Below, in pieces: positions 17,800 to 25,147 of a DNA stretch of 34,736 bases (positions within the stretch are counted from its first letter, which is position 1; each line of letters begins with the position of its first letter). The stretch spans positions 1 through 34,736 of the forward strand of contig WTGN01000019.1 in the NCBI GenBank assembly GCA_011523545.1. The letters run 5' to 3'. Made by a program: the position numbers and the translations under genes. The stretch is from Chloroflexota bacterium (lineage in GTDB: Bacteria > Chloroflexota > Anaerolineae > Aggregatilineales > Phototrophicaceae). Under the pieces are notes generated by a model. That model was not told the origin of the DNA. It worked only from the letters and a program-made list of their open reading frames with translations, and did no database searches.

Positions 17800-18462
17800 A
17801 TGATGAAATCTCGCACCGACTCTCAAATTGATGACTTTATCCACGATCTGGCTAATGCAGACTTGTCGCCCGATGCCTTCAATCAATACGCGCCCGGCGA
17901 CGAAAACAACGCGGTCCGCCGGGAGAATCTGCGGCTGTATTTGAAGACCCTGGCGGCGCGCGGGCCGACTGCCTTGCTGCTGATGGAGGCGCCCGGATAT
18001 CGCGGCTGCCGGCTGACCGGTGTACCGGTGACGAGCAGGAAAGTCTTGCTGGAAGGGGCGCCCGCGCTCGACATCTTCGGTCGCCAGGCTGGTTTCCGCG
18101 ATGTCGCCGATGTTGGCTTCGAACGAGTCTACGGCGAGCAATCGGCGACGATCGTCTGGAATACGCTGTCGGATTTGGGCGCGCTCCCCCTGATTTGGAA
18201 CAGTTTTCCCTTCCATCCGCATCAGCCGGGCAAGGCGGTCAGCAACCGCCGTCCGCGGTTGGCGGAAATCGTACATGGCGTCGAATTCTTGCGTCAGATT
18301 CTGGCGATTTGGGATTTCGAGCAGTTGATCGCCGTGGGCAATGTCGCCTTTGAGACGCTGGAGCTTGTGCGCGTGGAGGCGCGGAAAGTGCGGCATCCGG
18401 CGCATGGCGGCAAGCGTGACTTTGTCGCCGGCCTGTCGGCGCTCCTGTCAGTCGGCGCTTGA
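17800..18462 (+). CDS. Uracil-DNA glycosylase superfamily protein
   Basis: About 220 residues. Fits the uracil-DNA glycosylase fold: EAPGYRGCRLTGVPVTS (the nucleotide-pocket motif, with the water-activating residue near GYRG), WNSFPFHPHQPG (the Asn-containing base-recognition strand) and VRHPAHGGKRDF (the H-P-x-x-GG DNA-intercalation loop). It would remove uracil or other damaged bases during base-excision repair. The ATG at 17800 has AAGGA 5 nt upstream; ATGs at 17794 and 17803 are near-equivalent. Its last 15 nt overlap the convergent EthD-like gene. The exact UDG family is not resolved. Confidence 0.75.
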   Translation: MMKSRTDSQIDDFIHDLANADLSPDAFNQYAPGDENNAVRRENLRLYLKTLAARGPTALLLMEAPGYRGCRLTGVPVTSRKVLLEGAPALDIFGRQAGFRDVADVGFERVYGEQSATIVWNTLSDLGALPLIWNSFPFHPHQPGKAVSNRRPRLAEIVHGVEFLRQILAIWDFEQLIAVGNVAFETLELVRVEARKVRHPAHGGKRDFVAGLSALLSVGA

Positions 18463-18834
18463 TGGCGCCGTGGTAGTTTCGTCCGCCTTCGCCACTGCTT
18501 CATCGCCCGCTGGATCCGGCTCGCCCCCGCCGTCTTCTTCGTAGACTTCGGCGAAGAGCAGTTGCGCCGCACCGGCGGGCAAACGCGCGAGCTCGGCGCC
18601 CGCTTCCTGGCCGGCTGGCGACAGCAGCGCTTCCGTCTGCTTCTCTGTCGATTCGAAGTAGATTTCCAGGATTCGGTAGATTTCGGGCGCGCCTTGCGGG
18701 CTGCCGGTCACATGCACCACCTGACGGCGCAGTATATTCGGCATGCGCTCGACCAGCGCCAGAAAATCCTGATAAATGTTTTCGAAAGTCTCTGCGTCTT
18801 CTGGCATGCAGAAGAGGATCATGAACTTGATCAT
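18448..18834 (-). CDS. EthD-like dimeric alpha-beta barrel protein
   Basis: A 128-residue protein. The N-terminal 95 residues resemble EthD-family small ferredoxin-like barrels: MIKFMILFCMPEDAETFENI (first strand and helix), VVHVTGSPQGAPEIYRILEI and QLLFAEVYEE as the final strand. Family members are usually dimers tied to ring oxidation or monooxygenases, but many are uncharacterised. The last 30 residues are a Gly/Asp/Ala-rich acidic tail. No strong ribosome site is seen. The stop lies inside the convergent glycosylase gene (15-nt overlap). Confidence 0.65.
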   Translation of the reverse strand: MIKFMILFCMPEDAETFENIYQDFLALVERMPNILRRQVVHVTGSPQGAPEIYRILEIYFESTEKQTEALLSPAGQEAGAELARLPAGAAQLLFAEVYEEDGGGEPDPAGDEAVAKADETTTAPSSAD

Positions 18835-19035
18835 CGCGCGGTCATTCTAAATTGGGAATCATAAGCGAATACGATACGCAAATTAAGCGCGATATGCAAG
18901 GGGATGACGCGTTACGCTTTCTGGGGGGACCTTCGACGCTCAGGCGCGTGAACTTGCTGTAATCTCGGCCCCTGTGGTAAAGTCTTCAGCGCTGGATACT
19001 GCACGGAATACAAGCAATTGTAAGGAAAAGTAAGC

Positions 19036-21693
19036 ATGCCTGAACTGAATGCCATCGGACGTCTGCCCCTGCCATCGGACAACTGCGCGATTGCCATTCG
19101 GGATTTGGACGCGGGACTAACGGTGCGCCACGGCGAATCGTCGTTTAAATTGTCGCACCATGTACTCGTCGGCCATCGCTTCGCGATAGAGCGCATCGCC
19201 CGGGGCGAGCGCTTGACATCATGGGGCCAGCGCTTCGGCATCGCCCTGCGCGATATCGAAGCTGGCGACTATGTCATCAACGAGGGCGTGCAAATCGAAT
19301 TGGCGCGGCGCGAGCTCGATTTTGAGACGCCGGCGGCGCCAAATTTCGACAACAAGATTGTCCCCTACGCCTTTGACGAATCCACCTTCCGGCCGACGCC
19401 GCCCTTGCCGCGGCACGCCGACATGCGCCACTTTATGGGATATCCGCGCGCAGGCGGCCGGGGCGTTGGCACGCGCAATATGATCGTCGTCCTGGGCACT
19501 TCATCGCACACCGCCGGTTTCGTGCGGACGCTGACGCAGATGACAGCCGCTATGGCCGCTGGCTATGACAATGTCGATGGCATTGTGCCGGTCGCTCATA
19601 CCGAAGGCGGGCATAGCGACCCCAACAATCGCGAGCAGCTGCTGCGGACGCTGGCAGGTTTTGTCGTGCACCCCAATGTAGGCGCGGTCGTCGCCATCGA
19701 TTACGGCAACGAAGCGGTCAACAACGATGACCTGCGCGCCTATCTGCAAGCGCACAACTATCCCCTGGCCGATGTGCCGCATCGCTTTTATTCGCTTTCG
19801 CGCAGCTTCGAAGCCAATGTCGAGTGGTTCATGGACTTGCTTGCTGAATGGCTGCCGCTGGTGAATCGATCCCGGCGCAGTCCACAGCCGCTCAGCCAGT
19901 TGCGGATCGCCCTGCAATGCGGCGGCTCCGATACCTTTTCCGGCATCAGCGGCAACCCCCTGGCGGCCTGGGTGGCGAAGGAGGTGATCCGCTACGGCGG
20001 CTCGGCAAACCTGGGCGAGACCGACGAGTTGATCGGCGCCGAATCTTATGTTTTGGACAAGGTTGAGCGGCTGGAAAGCGCCCGCAAGTTTCTGGGGATG
20101 GTGGAGCGCTTCAAGGAGCGGCTCGGCTGGCACGGGCAAACTGCGGAAGGCAACACCTCCGGCGGCAACAAATTTCGCGGCCTCTACAACATTTATTTGA
20201 AATCTCTTGGGGCGGCGGCCAAACGGCATCCCGATGTGCCGCTGCATGATGTGATTGAATACAGCCAGCGCATGACCGATGGCGGTTTTTATTTTATGGA
20301 CAGCCCGGGCAATGACCTGGAGAGCGTCGCCGGCCAGGTGGCCAGCGGCTGCAATGTGATCTTCTTCATAACCGGCAACGGCTCCATCACCAATTTCCCC
20401 TTCGTGCCGACCATCAAGTTTGTGACGACAACGGCGCGTTACAACCTGCTGCCGAATGAGATGGATGTGAATGCCGGCGAATACATCGACGGGACGCCGC
20501 TGGACGAGCTGGGCGCGCGCACGCTCGATTTGACGGTTGATGTAGCGGGCGGGCAGCGCTCCGCCGGCGAGAAGGCCGGGCATTATCAAGTGCAGATTTG
20601 GCGCGATTGGCAACAGACGCGCCCGGCCAATGTCAGCTTGGTTGAGAACCGAACCTACACAGGGCATCCCCTGGCGATTCCGGACGATGGTCCGCTGCCT
20701 CAGGTGCGCATCCCCGCCTACGACATCAACGGCCTCTGGACGACCGAGCAAGTCGCTCTGATCATGCCGACCAGTCTCTGTTCCGGGCAGATCGCCAAGA
20801 TGACAACCGACAGGCTGAACGGCGAAGGGCTGGCGCAGGCTGCCGGGCTCTCCCGCTTTGCCACGCTGGTGCACACCGAGGGCTGCGGTGGCAGCGTCGT
20901 GCCTGAGTACAAAGATATGCAGATCGGTTATTTGCAGCATCCCAAGTTGCGCCACGTCATGCTGCTGGAGCATGGCTGCGAAATCACGCATAACAGTTAT
21001 TTTCGCGTCATGATGGCGGAGCAGGGCCTGGCCCCGGAGGATTTCGGCTGGGCGAGCATTCAGTTGGACGGCGGCATCGATGCGGTCATGCGCAAGATGG
21101 CGGGCTGGTTCGGCGAGCGGCTGCGCGACGATGCCATGCCGCCGCGCAAGATTGCCGGCCTCGACGCGCTGCGCATCGGCTTGCTGACGCAGGCGGCGCC
21201 GTCCGATCATGTGTGCTTGGGCTTGGCGGCGCTTTGCAAGATCATCGTCGCCGGCGGCGGCACGGTCGTTCTGTCGGATCAAGACCCCTTGCTTGACGGA
21301 CCCTTTGCGGAGGCGCTGCGCCTCAAGAGTGACGCGGGCGCGACTCTGGGTTATGGCCAGCGGGCGAAGCGGGCCGGCTTTCACATCATGGCCAACCCGC
21401 GCCAGCATTGGGCCGAGACCCTTGCCGGTTTGGGCGCCAGCGGCGTCGAGCTCATGCTTGGTTGTGTCGAGGGCTTCCTGCTGGCCGGTCACCCGTTGGT
21501 GCCGGTGCTCCAGGTCGGCGGCGCGGCGGCGGTTGACCAGCTTGACGCCGTCTTAGCCGAGGGCGATGATGTCGCCGAGCGCTTGCTCAATCTGCTGGTG
21601 GCAACTCTGTCCGGCGATTATACGCCCCGGCATCACGTGACCGGCACCCATGATTTCCAAGTGACGCGCGGCGCGCTCGGGGTCTCGATGTAA
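19036..21693 (+). CDS. Long UxaA/GarD-family lyase (SAF + duplicated altronate/galactarate-dehydratase domains)
   Basis: An 885-residue member of the altronate/galactarate dehydratase family, far longer than UxaA or GarD (about 500). Order: an N-terminal SAF-like domain (about 1-95, with HHVLVGHRFAIERIARGE and DYVINEGVQIEL); a GD/AH core (about 135-500) with MGYPRAGGRGVGTRNMIVVL, ALQCGGSDTFSGISGNP, ETDELIGAE, EGNTSGGN and FITGNGS; then a second, divergent copy of the central domain (about 575-700) with MPTSLCSGQIAKMTTDRLN, LVHTEGCGGS and MLLEHGCEITHN, and an alpha/beta C-terminal region. Family enzymes are iron-dependent dehydratases or lyases of hydroxy acids; SuyAB sulfolactate sulfo-lyase is a relative. 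AAGGA precedes the ATG. It stands alone on the plus strand. Substrate unknown. Confidence 0.82.
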   Translation: MPELNAIGRLPLPSDNCAIAIRDLDAGLTVRHGESSFKLSHHVLVGHRFAIERIARGERLTSWGQRFGIALRDIEAGDYVINEGVQIELARRELDFETPAAPNFDNKIVPYAFDESTFRPTPPLPRHADMRHFMGYPRAGGRGVGTRNMIVVLGTSSHTAGFVRTLTQMTAAMAAGYDNVDGIVPVAHTEGGHSDPNNREQLLRTLAGFVVHPNVGAVVAIDYGNEAVNNDDLRAYLQAHNYPLADVPHRFYSLSRSFEANVEWFMDLLAEWLPLVNRSRRSPQPLSQLRIALQCGGSDTFSGISGNPLAAWVAKEVIRYGGSANLGETDELIGAESYVLDKVERLESARKFLGMVERFKERLGWHGQTAEGNTSGGNKFRGLYNIYLKSLGAAAKRHPDVPLHDVIEYSQRMTDGGFYFMDSPGNDLESVAGQVASGCNVIFFITGNGSITNFPFVPTIKFVTTTARYNLLPNEMDVNAGEYIDGTPLDELGARTLDLTVDVAGGQRSAGEKAGHYQVQIWRDWQQTRPANVSLVENRTYTGHPLAIPDDGPLPQVRIPAYDINGLWTTEQVALIMPTSLCSGQIAKMTTDRLNGEGLAQAAGLSRFATLVHTEGCGGSVVPEYKDMQIGYLQHPKLRHVMLLEHGCEITHNSYFRVMMAEQGLAPEDFGWASIQLDGGIDAVMRKMAGWFGERLRDDAMPPRKIAGLDALRIGLLTQAAPSDHVCLGLAALCKIIVAGGGTVVLSDQDPLLDGPFAEALRLKSDAGATLGYGQRAKRAGFHIMANPRQHWAETLAGLGASGVELMLGCVEGFLLAGHPLVPVLQVGGAAAVDQLDAVLAEGDDVAERLLNLLVATLSGDYTPRHHVTGTHDFQVTRGALGVSM

Positions 21694-21719
21694 GCGGCCA
21701 CCGTTCGGGCGCCTTTGCC

Positions 21720-22271
21720 TCATCCGCGCCGAATCGCCAGCTCGCGCCAGAAGGTCACGATGCGCTCGATGAGGATGGCCTCTGTGACATAGGTCGCGTC
21801 GAATTCGACGACCTGGTCAATGTCGCGGATTCTCCATTCGCGCTGCAACTCGCCGATGGCGCGCGAGCGCTCTACCGGATCATGGTAGCGCGCCCCCAGC
21901 GTGAGATGAATGCGCCTCAGAATCGAATCCAGCGACGCCACCAGGCAAACGATCACGCCGTTGCGCTGCAATTCGGCCAGATGCCCGCTGTTGAGCAGCG
22001 TGTTGCCGGAGACGCGTATCAAGGCGCGCCGGTGCAAGACGATCTCGTCCATTATCTGCGCTTCGAACGCTTGCAAGCGGCGCTCGCCGTAGAGCTGGCG
22101 CATTTGCTCGATGGTATTGCCAAGGCGATCTTCCAGCGCCCGCTCGGCATCAATCATTTCCAGGCCTAGCCGCCTGGCCAGCTCGCGCGCGATCCGCGGT
22201 CGATTGGGTTCGACATAACCGGTGACGATCAAATTAAGATCGCCATGCAGCGGAAAGTCACGCGCCACCAT
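21720..22271 (-). CDS. Shikimate-kinase-like protein lacking a P-loop
   Basis: A 183-residue protein whose length and pattern follow shikimate kinase: first strand LNLIVTGYVEPNRPRIAREL, then LGLEMIDAERALEDRLGNTI, EAQIMDEIVLHRRALIRVSG (the position of the GGG motif region), VIVCLVASLDSILRRI, and a helix resembling the lid. The Walker A (G-x4-GKS/T) is replaced by TGYVEPNRPRIA, so ordinary ATP binding is doubtful, and the DxD and GGG motifs are also not intact. It may be a pseudokinase or have a new role. The ATG at 22271 overlaps the end of the HAD gene by 14 nt, indicating coupling; a longer frame to 22415 is just HAD-gene shadow. Confidence 0.65.
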   Translation of the reverse strand: MVARDFPLHGDLNLIVTGYVEPNRPRIARELARRLGLEMIDAERALEDRLGNTIEQMRQLYGERRLQAFEAQIMDEIVLHRRALIRVSGNTLLNSGHLAELQRNGVIVCLVASLDSILRRIHLTLGARYHDPVERSRAIGELQREWRIRDIDQVVEFDATYVTEAILIERIVTFWRELAIRRG

Positions 22272-23073
22272 TGCGCCAACCTGGATACCATTCGTCCAGG
22301 ATCGCCGGCAATTCTCGCAGCGACTGGAGACTGCGCTGGTCGTCCAGCCGGTCCTTCGTGGTGGCCGGGGTCGCCCCGCGCAGCAATTCGGCGCCATCCT
22401 GATCGGCGCCGCCATTCAGCCGCAGGACCGTGCGCATGCCGATCGCGTTGGCGCCGGCAATATCCGCATCCGGGTTATCGCCGATGAAAACGGTCTCCGT
22501 CGGCGCGGTACCCAGACACTCCAGCGCGCAGTTGAAGATTCGCGCATGCGGTTTCAAGTAGCCGACATCGGCCGCCGACAGACGGCAATCGGGGAAAAAA
22601 TCAAGCAGACCGTGAGTGGCCAATTCGGCATCGCGCATGGACATCGGCTGCGAGGCATTGGTGACGATGCCCAGTTTGAGGCCCTGGTCGCGCAGCATTT
22701 TCAGCGCCGGCGGCACATCGGGGAAGACGACCGTGCCCGGCACCACATTCCAGTCGTAAGCGCGAATGACTTCCTCAGCGTCCAGGCGCTCGACCGCCAC
22801 GCCCAGCGATTCCAGCGCGCCCATGAGAATGCTCGGCATGTGTGGCGCGCGCAAGCTCAGACGCGCATCCGCCCAGGCCGCGCGCGTACGCTGCAGATAG
22901 ACCTCCAGGAGCGAGTCGGTGTTGAGCCAATCGGCATGAGTCTTGTCGTCGACATATTCCCGTACGCGGGACAGGCACGCGGATTCAATGTCTCGCCAGC
23001 GCAGCCGGACCCCGCTCCAGTCGACCAGGGTGTCATCAAAGTCGAAGAGCAATCCCCGCAGTTGCTCGGCCAC
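22258..23073 (-). CDS. HAD-superfamily hydrolase
   Basis: A 271-residue HAD phosphatase. Motif I FDFDDTLVDW (about 10-19) with nucleophile and acid Asp, motif II IVTNAS (about 135), motif III Lys in GYLKPHARIF and motif IV GDNPDADIAGAN with both metal-binding Asp. The cap is helical (C1 type), as in phosphoglycolate phosphatases and nucleotidases, and the substrate cannot be read. It begins 6 nt after the SDR-like gene stop and its own stop lies within the shikimate-kinase-like gene, so the three form a tight operon. No strong ribosome site is seen at the ATG, so translation may depend on the upstream gene. Confidence 0.88.
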   Translation of the reverse strand: MAEQLRGLLFDFDDTLVDWSGVRLRWRDIESACLSRVREYVDDKTHADWLNTDSLLEVYLQRTRAAWADARLSLRAPHMPSILMGALESLGVAVERLDAEEVIRAYDWNVVPGTVVFPDVPPALKMLRDQGLKLGIVTNASQPMSMRDAELATHGLLDFFPDCRLSAADVGYLKPHARIFNCALECLGTAPTETVFIGDNPDADIAGANAIGMRTVLRLNGGADQDGAELLRGATPATTKDRLDDQRSLQSLRELPAILDEWYPGWRNGGA

Positions 23074-23079
23074 TGTCCG

Positions 23080-24306
23080 CTAGCCTCCGGCCTGCCGGGC
23101 GGCGCGCTTGGCTTTGCGTTCGAGGGCTTTGCGGCGGCGTTCTTCCCGCTTGGCCTCGTCTTCATTCCAGGGCGTGGGGCCATCCGACGGCGGTGGCGCG
23201 GCCGCTTTGACCGGCGCCGCTGCTTCCACCTCCTGCTGAGGGGCGGGCGCTGCCGTTTCCGTCACCGGCTCCGGCAAAGCCACATCGTAGGCGAAGGACG
23301 CGATCGCCACCGCCGCCGCGTCTTCGTAGGCATTATAGAAGTCGTCGGCGTCTACAGCGTCTCGCATGCGCCAGACCAGGGCGCTGGCCTCCAGGCCGCT
23401 TTCGATGCTAGTGTGCGCTGGCGCCCAGCCGATTTGCTGTTCTAGCGCGCTGCTGTCGATGATGATCTCCCGTTCCAGCAGCTTGTCGCGCAGGGACTTT
23501 TCTCGCAACGTCGAGAAAAAACCGCTGGTGGCGAAGCGGGGCGCGCCCAGCCCGAGCGCATCGCTGAGGGCGCTGCAGAAATCATTGGGCGAAACGGGCG
23601 CCCCGGCCGCGGCGTTCAGCAGCGCAATGCCAGCGGGAGAATCGCCGGATTCCAGCAGGGCGACGAAGGCCGCAGCGAGATCGTCTTCGTGAATCCAGGA
23701 GGCGGGCCGGCTGCCTGCGGGAAGGCGCTGTGAGCCCTTGATGGCATCGGCAAGGGCGGCGGTCTCGCAGCTGTGGCCGCCGTAGATGTAGCCGCTGCGG
23801 ATGATTGTGCCACTTAAGCCGCTTTCGCGGACGAGCGTCTCGGCCCGCAGCATCGGTTCGTAATCGGCGTCATGCACAGCGCGGTCGCCTTCTTTGGCGG
23901 CGCCATCGGTCGCGTCGTAGAGGTAGGCGAAGCTGAGCGAAATCACGCGCTTGACGCCATGCTGCGTCGCCGCCTCAATCACAGCGGCGGTGACATCGGG
24001 CAGTCGGTCGGCGGGGGCGGCGTCTTCCGCATAAGCTTGCGGGACAGCGCAACAAACCTGCGGCGCGGCATGAACCAGCGCGTCGGCTTCTATCAATTGA
24101 AGGATGCTCAAGATTTCACTGGCGCGGTTGAGATCGGGGTAGACCGGCAGCGCGCCCGCTTGACGAATTGCCAGGGCGCCCGCCGCGTCCGGCGCCGTCG
24201 CGGCGACCTTGTGCCCTCGTTTAAGTAAAGCGCGCGCCGTCGCCAGGCCAAGGCCCGCGGCGCCGCCAGTAACCAGAACGCTTAACGGGTTGCTCGCTTC
24301 CGCCAT
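23080..24306 (-). CDS. Extended-SDR-like NAD(P)-binding protein with basic C-terminal tail
   Basis: A 408-residue protein. Residues 1-300 are an NAD-dependent epimerase/dehydratase-like Rossmann domain: SVLVTGGAAGLGLATARALL (TGxxGxxG loop), VHAAPQVCC, ISLSFAYLYDA, then DYEPMLRAETLVRESGL, TIIRSGYIYG and HEDDLAAAFVALLE. The catalytic Y-x3-K appears as Y-x3-R, so activity may be changed. Residues 330-375 are an Ala/Pro-rich linker, and the last 25 (NEDEAKREERRRKALERKAK) are a highly basic helix that could bind nucleic acid, membrane or a partner. GGAGAG lies upstream of the ATG. It leads the SDR-HAD-kinase-like operon. Substrate unknown. Confidence 0.78.
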   Translation of the reverse strand: MAEASNPLSVLVTGGAAGLGLATARALLKRGHKVAATAPDAAGALAIRQAGALPVYPDLNRASEILSILQLIEADALVHAAPQVCCAVPQAYAEDAAPADRLPDVTAAVIEAATQHGVKRVISLSFAYLYDATDGAAKEGDRAVHDADYEPMLRAETLVRESGLSGTIIRSGYIYGGHSCETAALADAIKGSQRLPAGSRPASWIHEDDLAAAFVALLESGDSPAGIALLNAAAGAPVSPNDFCSALSDALGLGAPRFATSGFFSTLREKSLRDKLLEREIIIDSSALEQQIGWAPAHTSIESGLEASALVWRMRDAVDADDFYNAYEDAAAVAIASFAYDVALPEPVTETAAPAPQQEVEAAAPVKAAAPPPSDGPTPWNEDEAKREERRRKALERKAKRAARQAGG

Positions 24307-24638
24307 TAGATCGTCTCTCTCCGCTTGTGAAATCCTTCGCCATTATGCCATATATTGCGGACCTTTGGCATGCGCGTTTGCCGGCGTATTGAGTCGCTGT
24401 CCTCAGCCGATCGCGGCGAGCATGGGTGAACGCGCTTAGATAGCGCGCTCAGCGAATAAAATCGGGAGTGCAGGCGGCGCGCCAAATGGGCGCCTAAACC
24501 GCAAGAACCACATCGGCGGGGAAGGCCCGCTTCGCCTCTTGCCCAATTATGGCGAGCGGTGCCCGGCGTCATGCACTGCGAAATATGGACGCGTTTGCCT
24601 TCCCGCATTGAGGCTAAAACGCCGATACCGCGTATCTA
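24307..24638. other. Gene-free stretch between the SDR operon and tRNA-Ala
   Basis: About 330 nt. Short frames here show no ribosome site and no recognisable product. The 24340s on the minus strand contain a CATAAT that may be the -10 of the SDR operon, without a convincing -35. A GCGGG / CCCGC inverted repeat near 24518 has no T-run. Nothing else was seen. Confidence 0.4.
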
Positions 24639-24667
24639 TTGACAGACCTCTGCATCGTCGCTATGAT
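24639..24667 (+). promoter_or_regulatory. Strong sigma-70-type promoter of tRNA-Ala
   Basis: Perfect -35 TTGACA (24639-24644), 17-bp spacer and -10 TATGAT (24662-24667), 12 nt before the mature tRNA 5' end at 24680. The predicted start is at about 24674. Confidence 0.75.
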
Positions 24668-24679
24668 ACGCCGACTTGC

Positions 24680-24752
24680 GGGCCTGTAGCTCAGTTGGGA
24701 GAGCGCCACAATGGCATTGTGGAAGTCAGGGGTTCGAGTCCCCTCAGGTCCA
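24680..24752 (+). tRNA. tRNA-Ala (anticodon GGC)
   Basis: Full cloverleaf. The acceptor stem GGGCCTG pairs with CAGGTCC and contains G3:U70, the alanine identity element. D arm GCTC/GAGC; anticodon stem CCACA/TGTGG with loop ATGGCAT, so the anticodon is GGC (24713-24715); 5-nt variable loop; T arm AGGGG-TTCGAGT-CCCCT; discriminator A at 24752. The 3' CCA is not encoded (CTG follows), so it must be added enzymatically. Confidence 0.96.
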
Positions 24753-24797
24753 CTGACGAGCTTGCATGATTTGTCGGATTCCGGAAAGGGCGCTGCC

Positions 24798-24962
24798 GTG
24801 GCGAAGCACAAGCGCAATGTTTGGGAAGAATTGCTGGAGTTGGGTCGTCGGATTGTGAAGGAAGTGGACGACTTGTTTGATATGGGAGCGCGGCAGCCAC
24901 GCAAGCCGGCTCGCGTGCCCGTGCCCGCCCGCCAGCGACGCGAACGGCAGCGAGACAAATAG
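24798..24962 (+). CDS. Small basic protein, unknown function
   Basis: A 54-residue frame starting at GTG (24798), with AAAGGG 7 nt upstream. The first half is an amphipathic helix (HKRNVWEELLELGRRIVKEV) and the second half a Pro/Arg-rich basic tail (KPARVPVPARQRRERQRDK), suggesting contact with nucleic acid or ribosome. It begins 45 nt after tRNA-Ala with no terminator between, and a good intrinsic terminator follows 26 nt after the stop, so it is probably read from the tRNA promoter. An upstream ATG (24711) would lie inside the tRNA and is unlikely. I do not recognise a family. Confidence 0.55.
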   Translation: MAKHKRNVWEELLELGRRIVKEVDDLFDMGARQPRKPARVPVPARQRRERQRDK

Positions 24963-24988
24963 GCCGCTTTCCAATAGACAGTCGCATG

Positions 24989-25020
24989 GCGCAGTCGAGA
25001 TGGCTGCGCTTTTGTTTTGT
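24989..25020 (+). terminator. Intrinsic terminator of the tRNA-Ala/small-protein unit
   Basis: Stem GCGCAG / CTGCGC (24989-24994 with 25004-25009), 9-nt loop, followed by TTTTGTTTTGT. This is the clearest rho-independent terminator in the window. Confidence 0.75.
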
Positions 25021-25034
25021 ACCGCAATTGGGGC

Positions 25035-25059
25035 GGGCGACCCAATGGGTAGCCCCTAC
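25035..25059. repeat. Single copy of the GGGCGA-CC intergenic palindrome
   Basis: A 21-nt imperfect palindrome (GGGCGACCC-AAT-GGGTAGCCC) followed by CTAC, the same family as the arrays at 28963 and 31502. It lies just after the terminator and before the dipeptidase promoter, in the orientation opposite to the copy at 26230. Confidence 0.65.
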
Positions 25060-25082
25060 ATATACGAATGCGCTGGATTCGT

Positions 25083-25088
25083 TATAAT
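25083..25088 (+). promoter_or_regulatory. -10 element of the dipeptidase gene
   Basis: Perfect TATAAT, 59 nt before the ATG at 25148. No good -35 is present at 16-18 bp upstream, where the sequence adjoins the palindromic repeat, so strength may depend on an activator. Confidence 0.4.
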
Positions 25089-25147
25089 GTTTGGGTCATG
25101 ACGAGGTTTGCGCGCGGCAATGCGTCGCCGCTAATTGGAGGTAGATA

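Noticed and set aside
19501..21492. 663-codon open frame on the minus strand opposite the UxaA-family gene
   Set aside because: Its product is low-complexity and rich in His, Arg and Gln with no domain; the plus-strand protein has clear family motifs and a ribosome site.
22272..22415. N-terminal extension of the shikimate-kinase-like protein
   Set aside because: These 48 codons lie inside the HAD gene in another frame, are Arg/Pro/Cys-rich and unlike the family; the ATG at 22271 fits better.
24711..24797. Upstream ATG start for the small basic protein
   Set aside because: It would begin inside the tRNA-Ala anticodon arm; the GTG at 24798 has its own ribosome site.
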